This document shows positions 1 through 8,148 of a stretch of DNA of 36,304 bases, in pieces (position 1 is the stretch's first letter; each line of letters starts with the position of its first letter). The DNA lies in contig JAQXNU010000036.1 of assembly GCA_029098165.1 (NCBI GenBank), positions 1 to 36,304 of the forward strand. Direction: 5' to 3'. Made by a program: the position numbers and the translations under genes. Source of the stretch: Clostridiales bacterium (GTDB lineage: Bacteria; Bacillota; Clostridia; Lachnospirales; Lachnospiraceae). Under the pieces are notes generated by a model. That model was not told the origin of the DNA. It saw only the letters and a list, made by a program, of their open reading frames with translations, and made no database searches.

Positions 1-188
1 TCTGGTGTAGCTGTGTCTCCACCATCAGCTGGTGCCTGTGTTTCAGGAGCTTTTGTAGCTTCTGGAGCAACTGTTGCGTCTTTGTTGTCTGCAGGTTTTT
101 CATCTTTCTTGTCACTACAGCCTGCCATCATGCCGCAAACCATTGCTAAAGAAAGTGAGCAAGCTAAAGCTTTTTTCATTCTTCTCAT
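1..188 (-). CDS. Lipoprotein, N-terminal part (runs off left edge); possible ABC solute-binding protein
   Basis: Only the first 62 codons are present; the gene continues beyond base 1. Translation starts MRRMKKALACSLSLAMVCGM and reaches a lipobox M-A-G-C at residues 21-24, so Cys24 should be lipidated by Lgt and the protein tethered outside the membrane. After the cysteine comes a short Lys/Asp stretch and then a linker rich in Ala, Pro, Thr and Glu, typical of Gram-positive surface lipoproteins. The start is fixed by AAGGAGGG at 197-204, about nine bases upstream of ATG. It lies 65 bases downstream of a LacI-family gene, a context typical of sugar ABC-transporter binding proteins, but no binding domain is visible here, so that role is inference. 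The lipoprotein call is firm; the transporter call is weak. Confidence 0.8.
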   Translation of the reverse strand, partial: MRRMKKALACSLSLAMVCGMMAGCSDKKDEKPADNKDATVAPEATKAPETQAPADGGDTATP

Positions 189-253
189 AATAAATACCCT
201 CCTTGTAATTTGCACTATATATTTAATATATTAATGCCATTCGTAAGTGCCGT

Positions 254-1300
254 TTAAGTACGGCCAACTGTTTTCATCGGTTTATACTGCTTTGTTAAAT
301 CTGCAACCGATTCGCCTTTGATTAACTGAACTTTTAAAAACAAATTTCTTATGGATGTCGACATTGGATTTTCAATAAGATTGATCAACTGTCTTGCTGC
401 TTCAGTCCCTATCTTATCAGTATCCTGACGAATTGTAGTTAACTTTGGTTCTAGTGCTTGTGCTAATGTAATTCCATCATATCCTACGACTGAAATATCA
501 TCAGGTACACGAAGATTATTTCTTCTTGCAGTATTCATTACACCAAGTGCAGAATAATCATCTGGAGCCATGATACACGTTGGAGGTTTTGGTAAATCTA
601 AAAGTCTTTGTGCTAACACTCCTGCAGTATCTGCATCTCGATAAATCCCTTCCACTACATATTCTTTTGGAATTGTAATATTATTTTCTTGTAATACCTG
701 ATAAAAACTCACCAATCGGTTATGAGTAACGGATGAATTTGTACCATGGATATATGCGATATCCTTATGCCCTAAATCAATTATGTACTGTGTTAGTTGT
801 TTCATTCCTTCCATATTATCAGAAAGGATCGAAATTGCATCATTATATATATGATCAATAACTACCACTGGAATCTTTGAATTAACGACTTCTAGCACTT
901 CTTTATCAAAGAAATCTGCACAGGCAATGCAAACGCCATCGAAATTTCGATATCTGCAGTGTTCTAAGAAAGACATCTTACGGTTGCCAATATTATGTTC
1001 GATAAAATTGATGTCATATCCTCTGCTCGTAGCATATTCATTAAACGAAGCTAATATGTGAGCAAAATATTCATTCCTTAATCCATGATTAAACAATGTT
1101 GAAAACAGAACACCAAGATTGTAAGTCTTCTTCAACTTTAATGCTCTTGCATTCGCATCTGGAAAATATCCAATCTCATGTGCCACCTTAAGTATATTAC
1201 GTTTTGTTTCATCACCTATATCTTTGTATCCATTCAATGCCTTACTTACAGTGGATACAGATACACCACATTTGATAGAAAGTTCTTTTATAGTTGCCAT
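254..1300 (-). CDS. LacI/GalR-family transcriptional regulator
   Basis: A 348-residue DNA-binding repressor. Residues 2-23 form the LacI helix-turn-helix with the signature VSVSTVSKALNG, and the hinge region follows at about 45-58. The remainder is a periplasmic-binding-protein-like sugar sensor domain, recognisable by the segments ending VVGYDG and LTTIRQD near the C terminus. Sugar-responsive LacI members normally repress a neighbouring carbohydrate uptake or degradation operon; the lipoprotein gene just downstream would fit. A GTG three codons upstream (1309) is possible, but GGTGG sits seven bases before the ATG at 1300, so I chose the ATG. A consensus promoter with an operator-like half site lies directly upstream, suggesting autoregulation. 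The ligand cannot be told from sequence. Confidence 0.9.
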   Translation of the reverse strand: MATIKELSIKCGVSVSTVSKALNGYKDIGDETKRNILKVAHEIGYFPDANARALKLKKTYNLGVLFSTLFNHGLRNEYFAHILASFNEYATSRGYDINFIEHNIGNRKMSFLEHCRYRNFDGVCIACADFFDKEVLEVVNSKIPVVVIDHIYNDAISILSDNMEGMKQLTQYIIDLGHKDIAYIHGTNSSVTHNRLVSFYQVLQENNITIPKEYVVEGIYRDADTAGVLAQRLLDLPKPPTCIMAPDDYSALGVMNTARRNNLRVPDDISVVGYDGITLAQALEPKLTTIRQDTDKIGTEAARQLINLIENPMSTSIRNLFLKVQLIKGESVADLTKQYKPMKTVGRT

Positions 1301-1323
1301 CTTAACCACCGTTTCACAAGCTA

Positions 1324-1337
1324 TATCGTTTTCGTAT
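1324..1337. promoter_or_regulatory. Possible autoregulatory half operator at the lacI-type gene start
   Basis: On the minus strand the sequence reads ATACGAAAACGATA and sits on the predicted transcription start. Its first half, TACGAAA, is identical to one arm of the perfect palindrome at 1640-1655; the second half is degenerate. Binding here would block the promoter, the usual autoregulation mode of LacI proteins. This is inference from motif similarity. Confidence 0.4.
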
Positions 1338-1341
1338 TTTT

Positions 1342-1370
1342 ATTATATAGCACTTTACACAATAAATCAA
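1342..1370 (-). promoter_or_regulatory. Sigma-A promoter of the LacI-family gene
   Basis: On the minus strand TTGATT (1365-1370) is followed after 17 bases by TATAAT (1342-1347), five of six and six of six matches to consensus. The predicted start of transcription is near 1335, leaving a leader of about 35 bases. Confidence 0.75.
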
Positions 1371-1983
1371 TAGTTATTTTAAATTTTATATAAAAAATTA
1401 CTTTATTACTAATTATTACTAATCATCCTATAGAAGAATTGCTCAAAAAACGCACTAATTATAAGGGTTTCCTTTTATCTGTTTAATTTTCGTTCACAAA
1501 ATATTCAAAATTTTTGCTTCATTTTCGAACTCTATGAATGTACTCCATTTTTTATTAAAAGGTTTACAAGTCGTCAACTTACCTTGAAACATGCTATTTT
1601 ACAGCTTTTTACTTTGTTCTACTCTAACAGATTTATATCTACGAAACGTTTCGTAAAAAGTTCCATTTTCTCATTATTCCTTTCCAAAAAGCTTCTGATT
1701 ACTTGATTTCATGGTAATTTTCATAATTGTTTTTAACTTTTACGAAAATAGAAAAAATATTTAGTACATTCACTAAACTAATTTCCTAAACTTTTTATAC
1801 CTTTCAAACGTTTTATAAAAAAATCAAAAAAACTGTGAAACACCTTTTCTCCTGGTCGAAATATCTTTTTTTCTAACGTTCTAAGATTTTCGGTTCAAAC
1901 ATAAAGGATGGTTCACAGTCTATTTCTCTTTTTTCATTTAAACAGGATATACTAATTCAAACTCTTCAAATACAACTGAATAG
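1371..1983. other. Gene-free, AT-rich intergenic stretch
   Basis: No open frame with a ribosome site is visible on either strand. The stretch is strongly AT-rich and contains the operator palindrome at 1640-1655 and two weaker AACGTT-centred sites. It separates the LacI-family gene from sigG. Confidence 0.6.
1640..1655. promoter_or_regulatory. Perfect 16-base LacI-type operator palindrome
   Basis: TACGAAACGTTTCGTA is a perfect palindrome with a central CG, the typical architecture of LacI/GalR-family operators. It lies in the gene-free region about 340 bases upstream of the LacI-family gene. Weaker sites sharing the AACGTT core occur at 1803-1817 and 1873-1881. The neighbouring repressor is the obvious candidate binder, but the promoter being controlled is not apparent. 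Confidence 0.6.
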
Positions 1984-2048
1984 TGGCTGTTGAATTTGTC
2001 AATGTCAGAACAAACGATAGAATTTGTTTCTGGCAAATTCAACAGCCA
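1984..2048 (-). terminator. Long hairpin after sigG
   Basis: Perfect 15-base arms, TGGCTGTTGAATTTG (1984-1998) and its complement (2034-2048), begin eight bases after the sigG stop. The 35-base interior can fold further as an imperfect inner stem. There is no clear U-run after it, so it may be an mRNA 3' stabiliser rather than a strong intrinsic terminator. Confidence 0.5.
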
Positions 2049-2055
2049 TATTATT

Positions 2056-2841
2056 TTAATATCTTTCAATGAGATAATTTTTCATATTCTTTAGTGCATT
2101 TTTTTCAAGTCGGCTAACTTGAGCTTGTGAAATCTGAATTTCTTGTGCTACTTCCATTTGAGTCTTTCCTTGAAAGAATCTAAGATTAATTATATTATTT
2201 TCTCTTGGCGTTAAACGAGCCATTGCTTCTTTTAAGGATATCTCTTCTACCCAGTTTTCTTCTTTGTTCTTCTTATCACTAACTTGGTCCATAATGTAAA
2301 GAGTATCTCCGCCTTCAGAATACACCGGTTCATAAAGTGATACTGGACTTTGAATTGCATCTAGTGCAGCTACAATATCTTCCTGACTGATACCAACTTC
2401 TGAAGCAATCTCACACACTGTTGGTTCTTTGTCAAATTTCTTTAACAGCATTTCTTTCGCATAAATTGCTTTATATGCCGTATCTCTTAACGACCTTGAA
2501 ACACGAATTGCATTGTTATCTCGAAGGTATCTTCGAATCTCACCAATAATCATTGGTACCGCATAAGTGGAAAATTTCACACCCTGTGTAACATCAAAAT
2601 TATCGATTGCCTTCATAAGACCGATACAACCGATTTGAAATAAATCATCTACATTTTCATTGCTATTTGAAAAACGTTGGATAATACTAAGGACTAATCT
2701 AAGGTTTCCTTTAATATAGAGCTCCCTTGCTTCTTTATCTCCTTGTCGGATACGTTCAAACAAGGCTTCCTTCTCTTCACCCTTAAGCAATGGTAATTTC
2801 GATGTATTTACTCCGCAAATCTCAACCTTATAAAGAGCCAT
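2056..2841 (-). CDS. sigG: RNA polymerase sigma-G factor (late forespore)
   Basis: A 261-residue sigma-70-family protein that directs late forespore transcription during endospore formation. The N-terminal segment KVEICGVNTSKLP and the core segment YAVPMIIGEIRRYLRDNN are near-identical to Bacillus sigma-G. Regions 2, 3 and 4 are all present; region 4 has the helix-turn-helix QMEVAQEIQISQAQVSRLEK. The length is as expected. I start at the ATG at 2841, where GGGAGG lies seven bases upstream; an in-frame extension to 2865 has no ribosome site. In Bacillus sigG follows sigE directly, whereas here an RNase-like gene is inserted between them. The upstream sequence holds a weak sigma-F/sigma-G-like promoter. 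Confidence 0.95.
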   Translation of the reverse strand: MALYKVEICGVNTSKLPLLKGEEKEALFERIRQGDKEARELYIKGNLRLVLSIIQRFSNSNENVDDLFQIGCIGLMKAIDNFDVTQGVKFSTYAVPMIIGEIRRYLRDNNAIRVSRSLRDTAYKAIYAKEMLLKKFDKEPTVCEIASEVGISQEDIVAALDAIQSPVSLYEPVYSEGGDTLYIMDQVSDKKNKEENWVEEISLKEAMARLTPRENNIINLRFFQGKTQMEVAQEIQISQAQVSRLEKNALKNMKNYLIERY

Positions 2842-2887
2842 AATGAAACCTCCCAGATCAACCATTTTATTCTTCTGTCATAATAAA

Positions 2888-2917
2888 ATGATTTACCGAG
2901 AGGCTTATAATTATACG
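2888..2917 (-). promoter_or_regulatory. Candidate sigma-F/sigma-G-type promoter of sigG
   Basis: On the minus strand GTATA (2912-2916) is followed 14 bases later by GGTAAAT (2891-2897). This resembles the GnATA and GGnnA elements of forespore promoters, but the spacing is one base short and part of the -10 is degenerate. It is the expected place for forespore control of sigG. Confidence 0.3.
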
Positions 2918-2997
2918 TGATATTTAATTGTTATTTTTTGGTTATTGACTGCTTTTAAGATAAAACTATACCTATATTTCTTCCTAAGTAGCAAAGA

Positions 2998-4602
2998 TCA
3001 ACGATCCCATTTATCGCACAAAGAATTAATCTGATCCGCGAATTTTGCAAGGTCCTTATTGGCTCCACCTTCGTTATGTCGAATTACGGTAAGCAATCTC
3101 TGACCTGCTGCAAGTAATCGAGCAAATACTGCATTCGGAGTCTTTACTACTTCTCTTCGCTCAACAACCTTGCGTTCCCTAATGCCAACTTTGAGTTCTC
3201 GGTTCGTAGCAAGATCATAACAAGCTCCCGAATAAGGAGCTAAAACATCATAGCCATATTCAGTTCTCAATTTCTCTGAAAATGACTCACAAACACTATC
3301 TTCTCCGTGAACGATAAAGACCTTCTGTGGTTTTGGATCAAATGACCGTAACCATCGGATCAGTCCTTCCTGATCGGCATGACCACTGATACCATCCAGT
3401 TTCATAATCTGTGCTTTCACTTCGATTGTCTCACCAAATAATTTTACTTCACTAGCACCATCAATAATCGATCGCCCCAGTGTACCACCTGCTTGATATC
3501 CAACGAATAAAATCGTACACTCCCTTCTCCACAGATTATGTTTTAAATGATGTTTGATACGACCAGCTTCACACATGCCTGATGCTGAGATGATTACTTT
3601 CGGTTTGGTATCAGAGTTAATCAACTTAGACTCCTCGCTCGTCACAGAAACCTTTAGACCTGGGAATGAAATCGGATTGATCCCCCTCTTGACAAGTCCC
3701 ATTGCTTCCTCATCAAAACAACTCGCCATATTTTTACTAAAGATATTCGTTGCTTCTACTGCTAACGGAGAATCGACAAAGACATCAAAATTATCGTGTC
3801 CATGAACTAAATTTTCTTCTTTAATTTTTCGGATAAAATACAACATCTCTTGAGTACGACCAACTGCAAATGACGGAATGACAACATTACCTCCACGATC
3901 AAAAGTCATTTGTATGATATTCGACAATTGTTTTACATAATCTGGAACCACTCCATGACTCCGGTCACCATAGGTCGATTCCATGATCACATAATCTGCA
4001 TCCTTCAAATAAGTTGGATTCTTAATCAGCGGTTGATTTATGTTACCAATATCGCCTGAAAAGACAATCGTCTTAGTAACACCCTCTTCTGTTATCTTTA
4101 ATTCAATACTTGCAGATCCTAATAAATGTCCTACATCCGAAAATCTGACATCGATTCCATCGCATAAATGCAAAATCTCTTCATACTCACTCGGAATAAA
4201 GTGTTCTATTACTCCAATCGCATCTTTCATCTCATATAACGGAACAAAGTCTGGCTTGCCTGCACGTTTTGCTTTACGATTTCGCCATTCTGCTTCAAAT
4301 TGCTGAATATGTGCACTATCTCGAAGCATGATATTGCATAGATCACACGTTGCTTTTGTTGTATGTACTTCTCCACGAAATCCCCTTGCATACATCAGTG
4401 GCAACAAACCAGTATGATCGATATGTGCATGTGTCAACAGGACATAATCAATGTCAGAAGGATTAAATGGCATCTCCTGATTTTCATAAACATCTTCTCC
4501 CTGTTCCATTCCACAATCGACTAATATATTCTTTCCACAAGCCTGAATACAGTGACAACTACCAGTCACTTCATGATCAGCACCAATAAAGTATATTTTC
4601 AT
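2998..4602 (-). CDS. Metallo-beta-lactamase/beta-CASP RNase-like protein
   Basis: A 534-residue predicted RNA-processing nuclease of the MBL fold with beta-CASP and RMMBL domains (COG1236-like). The metal site HAHIDH is at residues 58-63, followed by the later metal ligands GHLLGS and FSGDIG. The beta-CASP insert comes next, with FVDSPLA and SGMCEAGRIKHHL, and the C-terminal metal motif SGHADQEG precedes FIVHGED. Enzymes of this group cleave or trim RNA in the cytoplasm; the substrate is not predictable. The ATG at 4602 is chosen because GAGGAG lies upstream; an in-frame extension to 4647 has no site. It has its own consensus sigma-A promoter and so is probably expressed vegetatively, although it sits between two sporulation sigma genes. 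Confidence 0.88.
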   Translation of the reverse strand: MKIYFIGADHEVTGSCHCIQACGKNILVDCGMEQGEDVYENQEMPFNPSDIDYVLLTHAHIDHTGLLPLMYARGFRGEVHTTKATCDLCNIMLRDSAHIQQFEAEWRNRKAKRAGKPDFVPLYEMKDAIGVIEHFIPSEYEEILHLCDGIDVRFSDVGHLLGSASIELKITEEGVTKTIVFSGDIGNINQPLIKNPTYLKDADYVIMESTYGDRSHGVVPDYVKQLSNIIQMTFDRGGNVVIPSFAVGRTQEMLYFIRKIKEENLVHGHDNFDVFVDSPLAVEATNIFSKNMASCFDEEAMGLVKRGINPISFPGLKVSVTSEESKLINSDTKPKVIISASGMCEAGRIKHHLKHNLWRRECTILFVGYQAGGTLGRSIIDGASEVKLFGETIEVKAQIMKLDGISGHADQEGLIRWLRSFDPKPQKVFIVHGEDSVCESFSEKLRTEYGYDVLAPYSGACYDLATNRELKVGIRERKVVERREVVKTPNAVFARLLAAGQRLLTVIRHNEGGANKDLAKFADQINSLCDKWDR

Positions 4603-4660
4603 ATTCTCTCCTCTTCTGCTTTGTGACGTATGTCCTAAATAAATCATATTTCATACTCTT

Positions 4661-4689
4661 ATTCTAAACTTTTCGCTGTTTATTGTCAA
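4661..4689 (-). promoter_or_regulatory. Consensus sigma-A promoter of the MBL/beta-CASP gene
   Basis: On the minus strand TTGACA (4684-4689) is followed after exactly 17 bases by TAGAAT (4661-4666): a perfect -35 and a five of six -10. The start codon is about 55 bases downstream. Confidence 0.8.
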
Positions 4690-4750
4690 CTTTCGTCTAT
4701 ATTCTTCATTATAGTAATCGGATCGTTTTATGAAAATCTTAAGGAAATAT

Positions 4751-5491
4751 TTATTCACATTTTAACATCTCTTTTTTTAGACGTTTGATGATCTTTTTCT
4801 CCAATCTGGATATGTAGGACTGCGAAATACCTAGTAAATCAGCCACTTCCTTTTGAGTTCTCTCGCTACCATCCTTAGTATTCAATCCAAACCGAAGTGA
4901 TACGATCACCTTTTCACGATCATTTAACTTGGATAAAGCTCTTGATAACAATTTCTTGTCGACCTCATCTTCAATATTCTTGTAGATTACATCCTCTTCC
5001 GTTCCAAGAATATCAGACAATAACAGCTCATTACCATCCCAATCAACATTCAATGGTTCATCAATGGATACTTCTAATTTCGTTTTACTATTCCTTCTAA
5101 GATACATCAAGATTTCATTCTCAATACATCTAGATGCATAGGTCGCAAGCTTTATATTTTTATCTCTATTAAATGTATTAATAGCCTTTATTAGTCCAAT
5201 GGTACCAATAGAGATTAAGTCCTCCACCCCGACGCCTGTATTATCGAACTTCTTAGCAATATACACAACCAGTCGTAAATTATGCTCAACCAACAATGAT
5301 TTTGCACTCACATCTTCAATGGTTCCAAGCTTCATAATAGCGTCTGCTTCATGCTTAGGATCCAATGGAGCTGGTAACACTTCTGCTCCACCTATATAAT
5401 GAATTTCCCCTCTTCGTCTTAGGAAAAAATCTCTAAAATTAGGTATCATTCGAAATTGAAACTTTTTATGGATCGATATCTTTAACAGCAT
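4751..5491 (-). CDS. sigE: RNA polymerase sigma-E precursor (mother cell)
   Basis: A 246-residue precursor of the first mother-cell sigma factor. The segment [12 protein letters not shown] marks the beginning of mature sigma-E by comparison with Bacillus; the preceding ~30 basic and aromatic residues ([13 protein letters not shown]...) are the membrane-associating pro-sequence removed by SpoIIGA. Regions 2 to 4 are highly conserved, including [29 protein letters not shown] and [18 protein letters not shown]. The start at 5491 has AAGGGAG nine bases upstream; longer in-frame starts would run into spoIIGA. The gene follows its protease spoIIGA by 25 bases, as in the classical spoIIG operon. Confidence 0.96.
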   Translation of the reverse strand: MLLKISIHKKFQFRMIPNFRDFFLRRRGEIHYIGGAEVLPAPLDPKHEADAIMKLGTIEDVSAKSLLVEHNLRLVVYIAKKFDNTGVGVEDLISIGTIGLIKAINTFNRDKNIKLATYASRCIENEILMYLRRNSKTKLEVSIDEPLNVDWDGNELLLSDILGTEEDVIYKNIEDEVDKKLLSRALSKLNDREKVIVSLRFGLNTKDGSERTQKEVADLLGISQSYISRLEKKIIKRLKKEMLKCE

Positions 5492-5516
5492 CGGTAAAAC
5501 TCCCTTCTTACTTGTC

Positions 5517-6371
5517 TCATAAACGTAGCAAATCGTTATGTAATAGTACTCGATATTCTTTTCTGTTAGCAAAACCATGTTCAGAAAGAGCAACTACTAC
5601 ATTCTTCGTACATGTTGTATCCTGCTGATTGGTAATTGTAACGGAGTCAGCCCGTATTCCATATAGTATCCCAGATTCTTTCCCCACAGACACATAAGGG
5701 ATCACACAAAATGCAGTAGGATTCTCTTTCTGAACATATAAAACTTCCTCTTGAAGCAAGCTTTGGTCTGCCACAATAACTGGCCAACCTTTCACAGGAT
5801 CTTTTAATGAGTTCCCGGAATCCATAAATCCTTTACATACAATCTGTTTTTCATTCCAGAGGCAGATCTTCACATCATATATGTTGCCAATCACCCCACT
5901 GTTTTCTTTAACAATCTGGTAAAGATATAGAATAAATGGTGTTAAAATTGCACTGAGCACAATTAAAACAATCAGTTTTGTCCTGCTATGTAATACCGTC
6001 TCAAAAAAACCTTTTAAATGATTTCCTGCTTGAAAGGTTTCAGATAACGACTGAACAATTCCCCCAAGTAAGAACGAACATAGCAAAAAAGTAATGTAAG
6101 TCTGTATAAACTCTCGTTTTTTCTTTTTGCCAAAGGCAATGCTGACCATTAGTACACTTGTTACTCCATAATCCAAAAGAAATGATATCTCGATTGGTAT
6201 CTTTGACATCAATGCTGAAAGACTTGCAATCAAAGCGCCTGACATAGCACTTAACAGCAAACGTATCCAATGAATTGACTGCTTTCTTATCCTGTTAGTC
6301 AGCAGTAACAAGATTACATTCATAAATAAATTAATTAAAAAGAATACATCTATGTAAAATTCGAGTTGCAC
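5517..6371 (-). CDS. spoIIGA: SpoIIGA, pro-sigma-E processing aspartic protease
   Basis: A 284-residue membrane protease that removes the pro-sequence of sigma-E in the mother cell after asymmetric septation. The N-terminal half is hydrophobic with about five membrane helices between residues 5 and 150. The C-terminal half carries the retroviral-like aspartate motif GFMDSGNSL, with the probable catalytic Asp184 (DSG). The protein starts with GTG at 6371, preceded by AGGAG at the right distance. It is followed 25 bases later by its substrate gene sigE. A Spo0A box and a TATAAT element lie upstream, as expected for a Spo0A-activated operon. Confidence 0.93.
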   Translation of the reverse strand: MQLEFYIDVFFLINLFMNVILLLLTNRIRKQSIHWIRLLLSAMSGALIASLSALMSKIPIEISFLLDYGVTSVLMVSIAFGKKKKREFIQTYITFLLCSFLLGGIVQSLSETFQAGNHLKGFFETVLHSRTKLIVLIVLSAILTPFILYLYQIVKENSGVIGNIYDVKICLWNEKQIVCKGFMDSGNSLKDPVKGWPVIVADQSLLQEEVLYVQKENPTAFCVIPYVSVGKESGILYGIRADSVTITNQQDTTCTKNVVVALSEHGFANRKEYRVLLHNDLLRL

Positions 6372-6533
6372 GTCTACTCCTGCTGCACTTCATAATATGT
6401 GCTGTGATGTCATCACTAATAAAAACGCATTCTACATGTAACTTTTTTCTCTGTCATAAGCCAAATGAATCTACAAGCCGCTTCACTAGTAATGAATTGA
6501 AATATAAACTCCTATTTATCAGTTATATTAATT

Positions 6534-6609
6534 ATTATACAAGGGTAAACTTGCACTTTTTGTTATATCTTGGTATACAACTTAATTTTTTCAGTTACAT
6601 GTTTCGACA
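6534..6609 (-). promoter_or_regulatory. Candidate Spo0A-controlled promoter of spoIIGA-sigE
   Basis: On the minus strand an exact Spo0A box, TGTCGAA (6603-6609), lies about 64 bases upstream of a perfect TATAAT (6534-6539). No good -35 is found at 17 bases, which is expected for the Bacillus spoIIG promoter type that depends on Spo0A. Transcription would begin near 6527, giving a leader of about 155 bases. Confidence 0.5.
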
Positions 6610-6726
6610 GATAAACAAAAAAGCATATGCAAAATTTTAGTATTTTACCACATTGACTATTTTACACAATAGTAAATTTTACTAAATTTCATATCCCAAT
6701 TTCTCTGTGTAAATTTGTCAGAAACC

Positions 6727-6754
6727 TTGTTATTATGCAATATTTTGCTATAGT
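6727..6754 (+). promoter_or_regulatory. Sigma-A-like promoter of the Ig-like protein gene
   Basis: TTGTTA (6727-6732) is followed after 16 bases by TATAGT (6749-6754). AGGAGG at 6771-6776 and the ATG at 6786 follow at normal distances. Confidence 0.5.
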
Positions 6755-6785
6755 ATATATCATATAAAAAAGGAGGTTATATACC

Positions 6786-8027
6786 ATGAAAAAAGGAAAA
6801 GCACTATTTCTATCATTAGTTTTATTCATCTCAATGGTTATGGGTGTATTCACCCAACCAGCAACTACCAGTTATGCTGCAAGCAAAGCGAGTCTTAGTG
6901 ACACAGAATACTATATGTCAGCTGGGACAGAGTTCCCTGAAGGGAACTTCTTTGTTGGAAGAAAGTATCAAATTTCAGTAGTAAATCCAGTAAAAAAGGC
7001 AACTTATAGCTTTAAATCTAGCAATACCAAAGTTCTAAAAGTAAAAGCAAAAGGTACAACGGTATATTTAACTGGTGTAAAAGCTGGTACTGCTACAATA
7101 ACTTGTACGCAAAAATTGAATGGTAAAACTACAACTGTAGGAAAATGTAAAGTCAAAGTATCCAAAGCTTATTTGTGTAATTATGGTGATGAAATACCTT
7201 TAGGTACCAATGTAATTTATCATACTTACGATTCCATCGTTACTATTGGTAATCGAAATACAAGTGCCAAGTACACTTATAAAACCAATAGCAAAAATCT
7301 TACTATGTCAGAAGTTAAAGTAGATGCAAGCGAGTCTTATGGCGAGAAAGCATACTTATATATGCAAAAGTATACAGCCAAAAAAGCTGGAACATATAAA
7401 GTCGGTGTAATGGAGACTGTTGGTAAAACGACAAAACGAATTGGTACAATTGAGGTTACTGTTGTAGCTCCAGAATATGAAACAAATTATGAACTAACCA
7501 CAAATGAAGAATTTAGTTTATCTAACATAATCCGTAATCCAATGAATAATACATATGATAGCTATTCTCTTGAAGCAATTGATTTTGATCCTAATGACAG
7601 TAATGCAATCATCACTACAAGTTCTTATGAGGATGACTGGCTTTTGTACAAAGGAAATAAAGAAGGAACTGCAAAATTTGTTCTTTACTATACTACAAAC
7701 GGTTTCAAAGAGAAGGTTTGTGACGTAACAGTTACAATTAAAGACGCTGTATTAGAAGAACTTTATTATAGTATAGATGAGACAATATATATCGAAGATG
7801 GAAAGACATATTTCTCTGTTAGAAAAGATCCATGGAATGCACCTGGTGATATCACTGTTACAAGCTCTGATGATAAAATTGCACCAGTAGCTTATGATGA
7901 AGAGGAAGAATGTTACTGTATAACTCCACTTGCTTCTGGTAGTGTCACACTTACCATCGCATGTGGAGACAAAAAGGACGAAGTAAACATCCAGATTAAG
8001 AGCTATGATGATGACTATGATTATTGA
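6786..8027 (+). CDS. Secreted protein with bacterial Ig-like (BIG2-type) domains
   Basis: A 413-residue predicted exported protein. The N terminus MKKGKALFLSLVLFISMVMG is a classical signal peptide, with probable cleavage after SYAA at about residue 32. Residues 50-128 form a BIG2-like domain (YSFKSSNTKVLKVKAKGT followed by VTLTG/AGTATIT-type strands); weaker repeats of the same kind follow, and the last is at about 330-405 (VTSSDDKIAPV... ASGSVTLTI). The C terminus is very acidic and aromatic (SYDDDYDY). There is no LPXTG motif, lipobox or S-layer domain, so it is probably released or held by charge. It has its own promoter and a downstream terminator, so it is a single-gene unit. The function is unknown; surface adhesion or coat/matrix roles are guesses. 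Confidence 0.8.
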   Translation: MKKGKALFLSLVLFISMVMGVFTQPATTSYAASKASLSDTEYYMSAGTEFPEGNFFVGRKYQISVVNPVKKATYSFKSSNTKVLKVKAKGTTVYLTGVKAGTATITCTQKLNGKTTTVGKCKVKVSKAYLCNYGDEIPLGTNVIYHTYDSIVTIGNRNTSAKYTYKTNSKNLTMSEVKVDASESYGEKAYLYMQKYTAKKAGTYKVGVMETVGKTTKRIGTIEVTVVAPEYETNYELTTNEEFSLSNIIRNPMNNTYDSYSLEAIDFDPNDSNAIITTSSYEDDWLLYKGNKEGTAKFVLYYTTNGFKEKVCDVTVTIKDAVLEELYYSIDETIYIEDGKTYFSVRKDPWNAPGDITVTSSDDKIAPVAYDEEEECYCITPLASGSVTLTIACGDKKDEVNIQIKSYDDDYDY

Positions 8028-8096
8028 TTTTTAATTATTAATCATTAATCTCTATTCAAATATATAAACAAGATGTAGAAGGTTGTTTTCTCGTCT

Positions 8097-8148
8097 CAAG
8101 GTAAAAGGGAAGGTTCACAAAGTGTACCTTCCCTTTTATCCGACCTTG
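8097..8148 (+). terminator. Terminator hairpin after the Ig-like protein gene
   Basis: Perfect 12-base arms, AAAAGGGAAGGT (8103-8114) and its complement (8126-8137), end in a TTTT run. A weaker outer CAAGGT/ACCTTG pair (8097-8102, 8143-8148) may extend it. Confidence 0.75.

Larger units (their letters stand above)
6372..6785. other. Divergent control region between spoIIGA and the Ig-like protein gene
   Basis: About 414 bases of AT-rich sequence. It holds the leftward Spo0A-type promoter (6534-6609), the spoIIGA leader and the rightward promoter at 6727-6754. I see no RNA gene and no convincing small gene. Confidence 0.6.

Noticed and set aside
13-234. Plus-strand frame of 73 codons at the left edge
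   Set aside because: It is antisense to a clear lipoprotein start with AAGGAGGG and a lipobox on the minus strand.
189-253. Promoter or terminator between the LacI-family gene and the lipoprotein gene
   Set aside because: Only a 5-base GCCGT stem without U-run and no good -35/-10 pair; co-transcription is equally likely.
6404-6640. Plus-strand frame of 78 codons upstream of the Ig-like gene
   Set aside because: No ribosome site, biased AT-rich composition, and it overlaps the spoIIGA promoter region.
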